Positions 1-7,539 of a DNA stretch of 35,643 bases are shown here, in pieces. The stretch comes from Mageeibacillus sp. UBA1212. GTDB taxonomy: Bacteria; Bacillota; Clostridia; UBA1212. The stretch is from NCBI GenBank assembly GCA_002309655.1, contig DBXM01000003.1, positions 85,669 to 121,311 of the forward strand, read 5' to 3'. The translations under genes were made by a program, and so were the position numbers. Every line of letters begins with the position of its first letter. Positions within the stretch are counted from its first letter, which is position 1. Under the pieces are notes generated by a model. That model saw nothing but the letters and a program-made list of their open reading frames with translations, made no database searches and was not told the DNA's origin.

Positions 1-1
1 T

Positions 2-1396
2 TTACGCAGCGGCCGCCGTAATTGTCACACTGTTCCTGATAGCTTTGATATCGGACGCCAGCAGCACCTCTTTCTCAAGAAGCGCCTCGGTAGCCTTTTC
101 GAGGAATTCCTTATTCTTCAAAATGATATCGCGGACCTTGAACAGGTTCTTTTCAAGCTCAACCGTGATGATGTTCTCGACCGTGTTCTTGTAACCGTCC
201 GAGTATTGGCCGAATCCCAGCGACGTGTCGATGCCGCAAAAACCGTGGGTTCCGCTTTCCGTCAGTCCGTCCCTGATGAGAGAGACCGCCTTTCCAATAT
301 CGCTGCGACAGCCGTTGGCGCAAGTCTCGGAGTAATAGAGCTCCACCGCCGCCTTTCCGGCGAGGGCGATGAGAATCAGGTCGCGTCTTCTGTTGATTTT
401 GATGCAGTTGTAAATGAGTCCGCCTCTTTCGTGTCCGTCGGATTTGATGGTGGCGAGGCCGACGCTGCCGCTCTTCAACACTTCGCTGGCGACCAGGTGC
501 CCCGCTTCGTGAATGGCGGTCATTCTTCTTTCAAGGGCGGTGTCATTCCCGTCATCGTCATCGTCATCGTTCCCGTCATCGCCGTCGCCGGTTTCATTCT
601 CGTCGCCGTCATCATAATCACCGTCGTCGCCGTCACCGTAATTCGAGCCGCGCGCAACCCCCGGCGTGTTCCAGCCCGCCCCGATACTGTACTGCATCGA
701 AAGCACCGACGCGATAAGGTCGTTCATTTCAATACTGTCCTTCCTCGCGAACGCCGCCCTGATCGCGGCGTCGTTGATAATCGTCTCCAGTTCGGAGCAG
801 GAACTGTAGCTCATCATCTTCACGAGGTCGTCGAAATTCACGTCCGCGGCGAGTTTTTTGTCAGCCAGGTAGTGCTCGACAATACGCCTGGCGTCCGATT
901 TCTTGGGGGAGTAGAAGTGAATCTCACGGTCGAACCTGCCGGCACGCCTGAGCGAGTGCGGAAGCTTGCGGATGTCGTTCACGGTTGCCAGCACGAACAC
1001 GTCGAACCCGGCGCTCTCGTCGATGCACGCCTGAACCGCCACGTATTCCTCCGCGTCCCTGTGCCTTTCGTCCTCGTTCGAGAACTTGTCCATGTCGTCG
1101 AGGAAGACGATGGCGGGGGCGTTCTCGCGGGCCTGAGCGAACGCGGCGACGATTTCCTTCGTGAAGTCGGGGCTCGCATCCTTTCTGCGGACGGTGTAGC
1201 TGGGAAGGCCGCTCTCTTTGATAAGCGCGTTGGCCATCAGGGTTTTCCCGAGGCCGGGTCTTCCGTACATCAGGACGCCGCGGGGCATCTTCGCGCCGAG
1301 TTTCTCGTAGCGCTCTCTGTTCGTGAACATATCGCAAACCTGCATGAGCTCCGCCTTAATGTCGTTGTATCCGATTACTTTGTCAAATGCGTTCAT
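2..1396 (-). CDS. Soluble FtsH-like AAA ATPase fused to M41 metallopeptidase, with Asp-rich linker
   Basis: The protein has 464 residues. An N-terminal AAA domain (about 1-235) shows Walker A GRPGLGKT (45-52), Walker B VFLDDMD (97-103), a sensor Asn at 140 and arginine-finger candidates RRAGRFD (150-156). A linker at about 254-285 is almost only Asp, Gly and Asn. The C-terminal part has the zinc motif HEAGH (296-300) and a likely third ligand in SDIGKA (Asp366), as in FtsH-type M41 proteases. Canonical FtsH has N-terminal membrane helices; none are visible here, so the protein should be cytosolic. It probably unfolds and degrades protein substrates using ATP. The start has a good ribosome binding site (AAGGAGAACGAAAA before ATG). 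It follows the acidic unknown gene and is the last gene seen in that operon. The stop codon lies at the window edge but is complete. The substrate is unknown. Confidence 0.85.
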   Translation of the reverse strand: MNAFDKVIGYNDIKAELMQVCDMFTNRERYEKLGAKMPRGVLMYGRPGLGKTLMANALIKESGLPSYTVRRKDASPDFTKEIVAAFAQARENAPAIVFLDDMDKFSNEDERHRDAEEYVAVQACIDESAGFDVFVLATVNDIRKLPHSLRRAGRFDREIHFYSPKKSDARRIVEHYLADKKLAADVNFDDLVKMMSYSSCSELETIINDAAIRAAFARKDSIEMNDLIASVLSMQYSIGAGWNTPGVARGSNYGDGDDGDYDDGDENETGDGDDGNDDDDDDGNDTALERRMTAIHEAGHLVASEVLKSGSVGLATIKSDGHERGGLIYNCIKINRRRDLILIALAGKAAVELYYSETCANGCRSDIGKAVSLIRDGLTESGTHGFCGIDTSLGFGQYSDGYKNTVENIITVELEKNLFKVRDIILKNKEFLEKATEALLEKEVLLASDIKAIRNSVTITAAAA

Positions 1397-1460
1397 TTTT
1401 CGTTCTCCTTCTGTTTCGATTATTGTTTGCTTTTTTAACTGTGGCAGATTCCATTGTCAT
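1383..1460 (-). CDS. Possible 25-residue basic micro-ORF overlapping the start of the AAA-M41 gene
   Basis: Within the 128-base gap before the AAA-M41 gene, an ATG at 1460 is preceded at good spacing by a strong Shine-Dalgarno (GGAGG, then GCGCAGC). It opens a 25-codon frame rich in Lys, Arg and Asn. The frame ends in TGA inside the next gene, overlapping its start by 14 bases, so its translation could couple to that of the protease. Peptide function is unknown. It may be a leader peptide or a chance frame; only the ribosome binding site and the overlap support it. Confidence 0.3.
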   Translation of the reverse strand: MTMESATVKKANNNRNRRRTKNERI

Positions 1461-1524
1461 GCTGCGCCCCTCCAGTATTCGGGAGCCGGCGGTTGTGCTG
1501 CCGTTCGGAAACTGCCTTCGCCTT

Positions 1525-2103
1525 TCAATCTTCTTCAAGTGTCGTCTCTGTCAAATCGATGAAAAACTGCGACGGGTTTTCATCCTGTCCCATACGGTCG
1601 TCAATGTACAAAAAGTAGTTTTCCCTCTCTTCCATTGAAAAAATGTTTGTGGTCAGCGTAGGGTCGTACCCGTTGCAAGGTCCGTCATCGTCCCCGTAGA
1701 AGCGGATCACGCCGTCCTTGTATTCGAATGCTATCATCCAGTCGGTGCAGCACTCATCATCGTCGTCAAGCCGCAACTTTGCGTTTTCGCCCGCAAAGAG
1801 TTTTTCAAAAACATCGAGGATATGCTCCAGTTTTTCGGCAGTGATTACACCATCGTAGTAATCTCCCTCCTCGTCCTTTTCGTACCCCCTGATTTCCCGA
1901 AGGTAGTTGTCGAACTGCTTCATGCGCCCGTCCCCGTCAAACATTGAATTGTCCGCAAACGCGTACTCCCTTATCGTTTTTCGGAATGACACCGCCGCCT
2001 TTTCAAAGCTGTCAAACACGCGCACCGTCTTTTTTAAGTGTTCCTCGGAATAACCTGTTCCGGGAAGAGATGTTCTCAGTGACACGACCCATACTTTTTT
2101 CAT
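1525..2103 (-). CDS. Acidic protein of unknown function, first gene of operator-controlled operon
   Basis: This 192-residue protein is strongly acidic, ending in TETTLEED with several Asp/Glu runs. It has no signal peptide, membrane segment or recognisable catalytic motif. It begins MKKVWVVSLRT and carries a predicted beta-rich start followed by charged helices. The start is set by AAAAGGAGAATAAAATC before ATG. It is the first gene after a consensus promoter flanked by two near-palindromic operators, and precedes the AAA-M41 protease gene. It may be a partner or regulator of that protease, but this is inference from position only. I do not recognise the family. Confidence 0.7.
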   Translation of the reverse strand: MKKVWVVSLRTSLPGTGYSEEHLKKTVRVFDSFEKAAVSFRKTIREYAFADNSMFDGDGRMKQFDNYLREIRGYEKDEEGDYYDGVITAEKLEHILDVFEKLFAGENAKLRLDDDDECCTDWMIAFEYKDGVIRFYGDDDGPCNGYDPTLTTNIFSMEERENYFLYIDDRMGQDENPSQFFIDLTETTLEED

Positions 2104-2137
2104 GATTTTATTCTCCTTTTTTTATCGCAATTTTGGC

Positions 2138-2212
2138 GGTTTTTGAAAACCAAGCGCATTATACCGTCTCAAAACCCGCTTGTCAAGCACTTTTTTGGTT
2201 TTCGATTACCAA
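2138..2212 (-). promoter_or_regulatory. Consensus promoter flanked by two copies of a TTGGTTTTCGAAAACCAA-type operator (copy A)
   Basis: On the minus strand, TTGACA (2181-2186) and TATAAT (2158-2163) are 17 bases apart, a perfect sigma-A promoter. An operator-like site lies on each side. The upstream one (2195-2212) reads TTGGTAATCGAAAACCAA. The downstream one (2138-2153) reads TTGGTTTTCAAAAACC. The same arrangement recurs at 15418-15493 with the same spacing. This suggests one repressor binding both flanks of the promoter. It drives the acidic unknown gene and the AAA-M41 protease gene. Confidence 0.85.
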
Positions 2213-2294
2213 TATTTGAAAAATCGACAAAAAAACTGCTTTCCGCCCCTGCCACAGGAGGAAAGCAGCCGATTTCTGTTATAGAGTGCGTTGT

Positions 2295-3542
2295 TTACAG
2301 CAGATAAACCGGAAACGCATATGCCTTTTCGTTGATCGCCCTGATTTTATCACAGGTATCAATAACGAGTCCCGGCATAATATTAAGTTTATACTTTTCC
2401 AGTACACTGAAATTTTTTGTCGGCTTTGACGGCAAAGCGCTCTTCTTAATTTCAATCGGATAGATATTCCCGCCTTCGACAAACAGAAGGTCAATTTCTT
2501 TGCGGTCAATATCCCTGTAATAAAACAGATTAGCTGCCGGATCCTTGTTGTAAGCATAGTAATTCTTTATGACTTCGCTGACAACATAAGTTTCAAAGAA
2601 GGCCCCGCTCATTGCACATTTTTCAAGCATTTCAGCATTAGGCCATTTGCAGAGATACGCACAAAGACCGGTATCCATAAAATAGAGTTTCGGAGACTTG
2701 ATGATTCTATTTGAAATGTTGGCCATATATGGCTGAAGCAAATAAACGATTCCGGATGTTTTAAGAATAGAAACCCACCTCTTGCAGGTGCGAACATCGA
2801 TTCCAACGGTTGAAGCTATCTCATCATAGTGAAGCTCCTGTGCGGTCCTGAGCGCAATGATTGAGAGAAAATTTCTAAACTGCATCTCGCTTGAAGCGGA
2901 TATGAGTTTAAGCACGTCCTTCTCAATATAAGTGTTGATATACGATTTAAGATACACATCCCGCTCTGATTCGCCTGTACAAACGTCAGGCATTCCCCCC
3001 GTGAAGATGTCCTCAAAGACCTCATTTCTGGTGCGGTATTTCCGTCCGGAGGCTTCACGTTTTCGGAGCTCCGGCAGTTCAGGAAAGAACACCGGACTGT
3101 CATAACCGTACTTTTCCGCTTGAGAAAAAGACGCCATATCAATAACACCGCAGCGCCCTGCCAGCGACTCGGAAATCCCTTCCTGAATCTCAAAACGGTT
3201 GGATCCGGTAAGAATAAACATTAATTGACGCTTTTCGCCGGTCTTCATCCATACAAGCCGCTGCTTATCGATAATTGCTTTTATTTCGTCGAGCAGCGTC
3301 GGCGCTTTCTGAATTTCATCAATGACGAGCGGCCATCCATATGATTCGAGGAAGAGCTTCGGATTGCTAACGGCAAGAGCGCGGTCATCGGTATCATCAA
3401 GTGAAACTTTGCGGTATTTGTCACCGAATATCATATCAATGGTCGTTGATTTCCCGACCTGCCTCGGTCCGTACACGACAATGCAGGGAAAGGACCGGCT
3501 GACTTCAACTATCATTTTTTCGGCAGTTCTCGTTAAATACAT
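2295..3542 (-). CDS. AAA ATPase with C-terminal DUF4143 (PD-(D/E)XK-like) domain
   Basis: This 415-residue protein has Walker A GPRQVGKST near the start and Walker B PLVIDEIQKAP about 60 residues later, typical of the AAA_14/DUF4143 family. The C-terminal region contains EIDLLFVEGGN and IYPIEIKKS, the D...ExK pattern of a restriction-endonuclease-like fold. Members are common in accessory DNA and their biochemical role is largely unknown. The ATG at 3542 is chosen over one seven codons upstream because AAAGGAGGAACAAGCCT directly precedes it. The gene has its own promoter (3568-3596) and may be a later insertion next to rtcB; no terminal repeats of a mobile element are seen. Confidence 0.9.
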   Translation of the reverse strand: MYLTRTAEKMIVEVSRSFPCIVVYGPRQVGKSTTIDMIFGDKYRKVSLDDTDDRALAVSNPKLFLESYGWPLVIDEIQKAPTLLDEIKAIIDKQRLVWMKTGEKRQLMFILTGSNRFEIQEGISESLAGRCGVIDMASFSQAEKYGYDSPVFFPELPELRKREASGRKYRTRNEVFEDIFTGGMPDVCTGESERDVYLKSYINTYIEKDVLKLISASSEMQFRNFLSIIALRTAQELHYDEIASTVGIDVRTCKRWVSILKTSGIVYLLQPYMANISNRIIKSPKLYFMDTGLCAYLCKWPNAEMLEKCAMSGAFFETYVVSEVIKNYYAYNKDPAANLFYYRDIDRKEIDLLFVEGGNIYPIEIKKSALPSKPTKNFSVLEKYKLNIMPGLVIDTCDKIRAINEKAYAFPVYLL

Positions 3543-3567
3543 AGGCTTGTTCCTCCTTTGCATATGT

Positions 3568-3596
3568 AGTATACCGGATTTCTGCGATTAAATCAA
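3568..3596 (-). promoter_or_regulatory. Promoter of the DUF4143 ATPase gene
   Basis: TTGATT (3591-3596) and TATACT (3568-3573) are separated by 17 bases, about 26 bases before the gene's start codon. The 10-base inverted repeat at 3583-3620 overlaps the -35 element, so binding there could repress this promoter. Confidence 0.75.
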
Positions 3597-3620
3597 CGCC
3601 CAACTGCTATTTTAATCGCA
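3583..3620. repeat. Inverted repeat TGCGATTAAA / TTTAATCGCA overlapping the ATPase promoter
   Basis: Perfect 10-base arms lie at 3583-3592 and 3611-3620 with an 18-base spacer, covering part of the -35 box and spacer. No T-run follows on either strand, so an operator or an RNA stem is more likely than a terminator. Confidence 0.65.
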
Positions 3621-3664
3621 TTTTCTCTTCTTGCCGCGTTTTTATTTATCGTCCTCCAGCAGTT
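3602..3664 (-). other. Possible small RNA with paired ends, downstream of promoter module copy 1
   Basis: A transcript from the promoter at 3672-3700 would start near 3665. Its first bases would contain AACTGCT (3658-3664 on the minus strand), which pairs with AGCAGTT (3602-3608). This would close a 63-base purine-rich RNA. A GGAGG at the 5' end has no nearby ATG in good position. There is no terminator-like T-run, so read-through into the ATPase gene is possible. The RNA is hypothetical. Confidence 0.3.
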
Positions 3665-3671
3665 ATTTTAG

Positions 3672-3767
3672 AGTTTATGAAAGTACAGAATCAGTGTCAA
3701 TACCAAAAATGAAGTATTCTGCCGTGGTGTCGATTGCATTCGACACTAAAAGACAAGATACTTCATT
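3672..3767 (-). promoter_or_regulatory. Repeated promoter module, copy 1 (downstream of rtcB)
   Basis: On the minus strand TTGACA (3695-3700) and TAAACT (3672-3677) are 17 bases apart. Centred near -71 lies the palindrome GTGTCGA-6-TCGACAC (3727-3746). The -35 itself overlaps another GACAC half-site. The whole block aligns with 11609-11704: GCAATCGACACCA, then GCAGAA, TCATTTTTG and TATTGACACT are shared at the same spacing. In copy 1 a 10-base perfect stem (3708-3717 with 3758-3767) encloses the palindrome, so a structured RNA in the 3' region of the rtcB transcript is an alternative reading. Confidence 0.65.
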
Positions 3768-3793
3768 CCTTGTTCCGATATGCGCAATATGAC

Positions 3794-5035
3794 TCAGTCC
3801 GTTTTCTTTTTCTTCCACGGAACATCATCTTCGGATGCTTTGAAATTGTAAATAGGCTTCAATACCTCGATGATATCCACGGTCTCTCCGATAACATCGA
3901 TAATGTCACCAAGGGATTTGTATGCCATTGGTGCCTCGTCAATCGTCTGCTCGCTGACCGAAGTTGTATAAATGCCTTCCATTGACGCCTTGTACGCATC
4001 GAGATTGAGAGATTCTTTTGCCTGAGATCTTGACATTATTCTTCCTGCGCCGTGGGGTGCGGAATAGTTCCACTCGGGATTACCCTTGCCGATTGCAAGC
4101 ACAGATCCGTCCCGCATGTTGATCGGGATGAGCACTTTTTCACCCTTATGGGCGGCTATCGCACCTTTTCTCAGGATCATCTCGTCGGTGTCGATGTAGT
4201 TGTGGATGGTGTGGAAGGCATCAAGAGCATTCATTCCAGTCCGCTCAAGAATGATCTCCGCCATTTTCTCACGGCTTCTTCTCGCAAACCGTTGGCAGAT
4301 CTCGACGTCATGGAGATAATCGTCAAGGACGGTCCCGTAGAGCCAGCAAATGTCCTCCGGCACGTTTGAGCCCTTGCCGGCAAACTCTTTGGCAAGATCT
4401 TTAAGCGCCTGCTGGATCTCGCTGCGTCTGCCCTCCGCTTTATAAGTTTCAATCAGCTCCTCCCTGCGTTTGAAAAAGTCCTCTTTCCCTTTGTGAAGAT
4501 TGACCGCAAGCTGCTGGTATATTTCCGCCACCTGTTTCCCGAGGTTCCAGCTCCCCGAATGGATTACAAGGTAAAACGTTCCGTCGGAGGTCTTGTCGAT
4601 TTCGATAAAGTGATTGCCGCCGCCAAGGGTCCCAAGAGACCGTTCCAGCCGCTTTGTGTCATTAAGCGACCTGCAGCAGCGAAGCCCAGTTAAATCAAAC
4701 CTTTCGGATCTGCCTTCCCAGACATTCATCCCCGAAGGAATAAAGTGACAGGCCTCGTCGATCTTGGCAAAATCAAGCGACTTATCTTCCAGCTTCACAG
4801 TATACATACCGCAACCAATATCGACGCCAACGATATTTGGACACGCCTTGCCTAAAACAGTCATTGTTGTTCCGATAGTACAGCCCGCACCGGCGTGAAC
4901 GTCGGGCATTATACGGATGCGGCTTTCTTCGGTAAGTTCATAGTCGCACATTCTTCTTATCTGTTCGATTGCTTTGTCATCGACCACTTTGGCGTAGCAG
5001 ATGGCGGTGTTGATTTTTCCTTTAATCTCCATCAT
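3794..5035 (-). CDS. rtcB: RtcB-family tRNA/RNA ligase
   Basis: RtcB joins RNA ends carrying 2',3'-cyclic or 3'-phosphate to 5'-OH ends, using GTP and Mn2+. This 413-residue protein matches the family's usual length (about 400). Motifs seen are MPDVHAGAG (43-51), the metal-site DIGCGM (72-77), GGGNHFIEI (138-146), and HGAGR (328-332) with the His that is guanylylated. One oddity is HSGSWNLG at 159-166, where relatives usually have HSGSRNLG. The predicted start is ATG-ATG with a weak ribosome binding site, so the exact start is uncertain by one codon. It is the last gene of the SLOG-helicase-MoxR-vWA operon. Ro-like proteins and RtcB are linked in several bacteria, which fits the DUF2828 gene upstream. 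Confidence 0.93.
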   Translation of the reverse strand: MMEIKGKINTAICYAKVVDDKAIEQIRRMCDYELTEESRIRIMPDVHAGAGCTIGTTMTVLGKACPNIVGVDIGCGMYTVKLEDKSLDFAKIDEACHFIPSGMNVWEGRSERFDLTGLRCCRSLNDTKRLERSLGTLGGGNHFIEIDKTSDGTFYLVIHSGSWNLGKQVAEIYQQLAVNLHKGKEDFFKRREELIETYKAEGRRSEIQQALKDLAKEFAGKGSNVPEDICWLYGTVLDDYLHDVEICQRFARRSREKMAEIILERTGMNALDAFHTIHNYIDTDEMILRKGAIAAHKGEKVLIPINMRDGSVLAIGKGNPEWNYSAPHGAGRIMSRSQAKESLNLDAYKASMEGIYTTSVSEQTIDEAPMAYKSLGDIIDVIGETVDIIEVLKPIYNFKASEDDVPWKKKKTD

Positions 5036-5063
5036 ATCAAAATGTTTAAATTCTCTTCAACTC

Positions 5064-5110
5064 CCCTTAAAAAGCAATGCAGAATAATGGTATCGTCAAC
5101 TGTTTAAGGG
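5064..5110. repeat. Inverted repeat CCCTTAAA / TTTAAGGG in the 94-base gap before rtcB
   Basis: Eight-base arms at 5064-5071 and 5103-5110 enclose 31 bases. There is no T-run after either arm, so it is not a standard terminator. It contains a TTGACG (minus strand 5094-5099) without a convincing -10. It may be an mRNA processing hairpin separating rtcB from the upstream genes. Confidence 0.4.
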
Positions 5111-5129
5111 AAATCTGTGCCATTGTTTG

Positions 5130-6437
5130 TTAAACACTTATTCTTGCGATTTTGCCCCATGGCGGGGTAACCTCGTTATTGTTTATTAGCCATAGCACGG
5201 GAATACCCATAGACAGTTTTTCTTGCGGGAATGGCGCAAACCCATCAGTGAGTATTATGATGCATGCCGGAAGCTTTTCGCCCATGTGCTTCTGAACATA
5301 TTCAAATATGATCTGAAAGTCTGTTCCTCCGCCTCCGGCAGGTTTAATAAGTTTAAACTCTTCGACCGTTTCAAAAGGGACCGGCTCTATGATTGCAGCA
5401 TCGAAAAAGCCCAGCCACCCTTTCAGTTTTCCGTCGTACTGATCGATCGCACCTTTCACTTCAGAAAAAGCTGCCGCTATCATTTTATCAGACATACTCC
5501 CCGATGTGTCAATCATAAATAGAATATCTTCGACAATTTCTTCCTTATCGTTGAAATCAGGAAGAAAGAAGTCGTTATCGTTAAATCTTTTGTCCGGCGG
5601 TGTAAAGGAATAATCCGCTATCTCCTCCTGAACAAATTCATTGAGAATCGTTCGCCAATCTGTCTGTGGTTTTCTCAGTTCTTTGTAAAGTCTCTCGGCA
5701 AAAGCCGGAAGAATTCCCCTCTGGTTGGAAGCATCCCGCAAAGAAACCGCCTCACATGCATCCTCAAAGTTTTTCACCCAGACATCTCTTAGTGTATCAT
5801 CATCCTCTTCTATTCCCCATCGCGTATGGTCATCCCAGCGTGAATTTCCATTTTCTGCGTGAATCTGTTCTTTTCCTGCTCTGCCAAGCGCAGAACCATT
5901 GCCGGATTGTTTTGACCCTTTATTACCTGCTCTGCCGAATCCGGAGCCTCCCGTCTTGTCTTCCGTTTTTTTCCGTTTTAAATAGGCTGGAAGCATTTCA
6001 TATACTTCTTCGGCCGTATAGCTTTCTCCCTCGTTTCCATCAGGCGTCAAATGTATAGACTCTCCGTATTTTCTGAGAGTTATAGACCTTTTATTTCCGT
6101 TGTTGGACGACAGAATAATTGAGTTGACCACTATATCGCAAGCTATGTTGAAGCCTTCGTTATTCCGGTCCTCGCCACGCATACAGTGCTGAAGCACAAC
6201 ATGAAGAATCTCGTGCATCATGATAAAGTCCAGTTCCGTGTCGTTGAGCTCATCGAGAAACTTTGGCCCGAAATAGATCCTGTAACCGTCAGTCGCTGCA
6301 GTCTTTATTTTTTCATCAAGCGAGAAATTCATGTGCATAAGAAGCAGACCGTAAAAGCCGTTATTGAGTATAAGGCGCATACGAGAAAGCAATAGTCTTT
6401 TTATATATTCCCTTCGTTTTTCTTCAGACAGAACCAT
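5130..6437 (-). CDS. DUF2201 protein: HExxH metallopeptidase-like domain plus C-terminal vWA domain
   Basis: This 435-residue protein has an N-terminal putative zinc peptidase domain with MHEILHVVLQH (HEILH at 75-79). A low-complexity Gly/Lys/Ser middle follows (about 155-200). A C-terminal von Willebrand A domain has the MIDAS motif DTSGSM (310-315) and a later LTDGF. This matches the DUF2201 family (putative metallopeptidase plus VWA-like). Such proteins normally work with a MoxR AAA ATPase, encoded immediately upstream with a 14-base overlap. The ATG is preceded by GAGAGGAAGCTTGATGA. The pair probably remodels or cleaves a target complex; the target is unknown. Confidence 0.88.
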   Translation of the reverse strand: MVLSEEKRREYIKRLLLSRMRLILNNGFYGLLLMHMNFSLDEKIKTAATDGYRIYFGPKFLDELNDTELDFIMMHEILHVVLQHCMRGEDRNNEGFNIACDIVVNSIILSSNNGNKRSITLRKYGESIHLTPDGNEGESYTAEEVYEMLPAYLKRKKTEDKTGGSGFGRAGNKGSKQSGNGSALGRAGKEQIHAENGNSRWDDHTRWGIEEDDDTLRDVWVKNFEDACEAVSLRDASNQRGILPAFAERLYKELRKPQTDWRTILNEFVQEEIADYSFTPPDKRFNDNDFFLPDFNDKEEIVEDILFMIDTSGSMSDKMIAAAFSEVKGAIDQYDGKLKGWLGFFDAAIIEPVPFETVEEFKLIKPAGGGGTDFQIIFEYVQKHMGEKLPACIIILTDGFAPFPQEKLSMGIPVLWLINNNEVTPPWGKIARISV

Positions 6438-7539
6438 TCATCAAGCTTCCTCTCGTCTGCATCCATTTGTTAAACTCCGGTATGGAAAGAAGTTTTGTCT
6501 TATACCCGTCTTCAATATTCATATAGTCTTTGAACAGTACTGCGGCAAAATCCGGCGGAAGTTTAACCCCGTAGCGGATGGAATTGGTAATTCTCGCAAG
6601 TTCTTCTTTATGGTTCCGCGCATAATAAGTCATTGATGATATGAGAGCATACAGCGCATCCGTATTCTTAGGGCAAACAGGCATTTTCCCGTCAAAAATA
6701 TCTTCAATAGGCGGAAGATCTTTATATACTTTTGACCAGGTTCGAAATTCCACTGCAACGCCTGTTCCTACTATTCCTGCTATCAGTGAATACATTTCGT
6801 CAATATCGTCACTGATCCCGTTGAGAAGATTGCTCACCATCTCCCATGAACGCGGTGTAGGGAAAGCCAGGTCTTCACTGCCCGCATCAAATCCCATCAG
6901 GAATCCCTGTCTGAAGGAAATAAAACCGATTACCTTATCATTTATTCCGGATGATATTGCCCACTTTTTCCATGAGTCAAAACTACCTTCTATTTCTATA
7001 TGGAGAAGTCTGTTTGCAAGAGCTTTCGGCATTTTAAATGCCACCGACTTATCTGTCGTTCTGTTTCCTGCCGCTATAACTATACAGTTATCGGGAAGTC
7101 TGTGCTCGCCAACGACCCTGTCAAGAGTTATCTGATAGGCAGCCGCCTGAACGGACTGCGGCGCTGCAGAAATCTCATCAAGGAAAAGTATGTTAACAAT
7201 ATTATTTGACGGATCCATGTGAAAGATCTGAGGCTTTAACCAGACTGCAAGGGTCTTATCTGCGTTGGCAGTTGGGATTCCTCTTAGATCTATCGGGTTG
7301 AAGAGCAGGAGCCGTACATCTGTTACACGAACTTCTTTCCCCGTTTTATCTTCTATCATGCTCGCTATCTGCCTTACGCCCTGGGATTTACCAACGCCGG
7401 GCGGGCCCCACAGCATCACCGAAGGAACCGTTTTAATCGGCAGCCCGTTGTTTATGACTGTGCTGTAGGCCTTTGCCAGCTTGTCGACCATCTTCCCAAT
7501 CGTCATTTCAGGTATGTTGGTTAGTTTCACGTCTTTCAT
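6424..7539 (-). CDS. MoxR-family AAA ATPase
   Basis: This 371-residue protein has Walker A GPPGVGKS (45-52), Walker B ILFLDEIS, and sensor region VIAAGNRTTD followed by MPKALANRLLHIE, all typical of MoxR/AAA_5 ATPases. MoxR proteins act as chaperones for vWA partners and metal-cofactor or complex assembly. The ATGA overlap with the helicase gene (4 bases) and the 14-base overlap with the vWA gene indicate translational coupling in one operon. The ribosome binding site is GGAG, seven bases before ATG, inside the end of the helicase gene. Confidence 0.9.
   Translation of the reverse strand: MKDVKLTNIPEMTIGKMVDKLAKAYSTVINNGLPIKTVPSVMLWGPPGVGKSQGVRQIASMIEDKTGKEVRVTDVRLLLFNPIDLRGIPTANADKTLAVWLKPQIFHMDPSNNIVNILFLDEISAAPQSVQAAAYQITLDRVVGEHRLPDNCIVIAAGNRTTDKSVAFKMPKALANRLLHIEIEGSFDSWKKWAISSGINDKVIGFISFRQGFLMGFDAGSEDLAFPTPRSWEMVSNLLNGISDDIDEMYSLIAGIVGTGVAVEFRTWSKVYKDLPPIEDIFDGKMPVCPKNTDALYALISSMTYYARNHKEELARITNSIRYGVKLPPDFAAVLFKDYMNIEDGYKTKLLSIPEFNKWMQTRGSLMNGSV

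Noticed and set aside
206..1438. Long plus-strand frame opposite the AAA-M41 gene
   Set aside because: It lies wholly antisense to a gene with clear motifs and has no ribosome binding site or family features.
2295..3542. DUF4143 ATPase as a transposase or mobile-element gene
   Set aside because: Motifs fit the ATPase family and no terminal inverted repeats or target duplications are seen.
3583..3620. Intrinsic terminator between rtcB and the ATPase gene
   Set aside because: The inverted repeat is AT-rich and not followed by a T-run on either strand.
5071..5099. Promoter before rtcB
   Set aside because: TTGACG is present but the sequence at the -10 position (TGCTTT) is poor; rtcB more likely depends on the upstream operon promoter.
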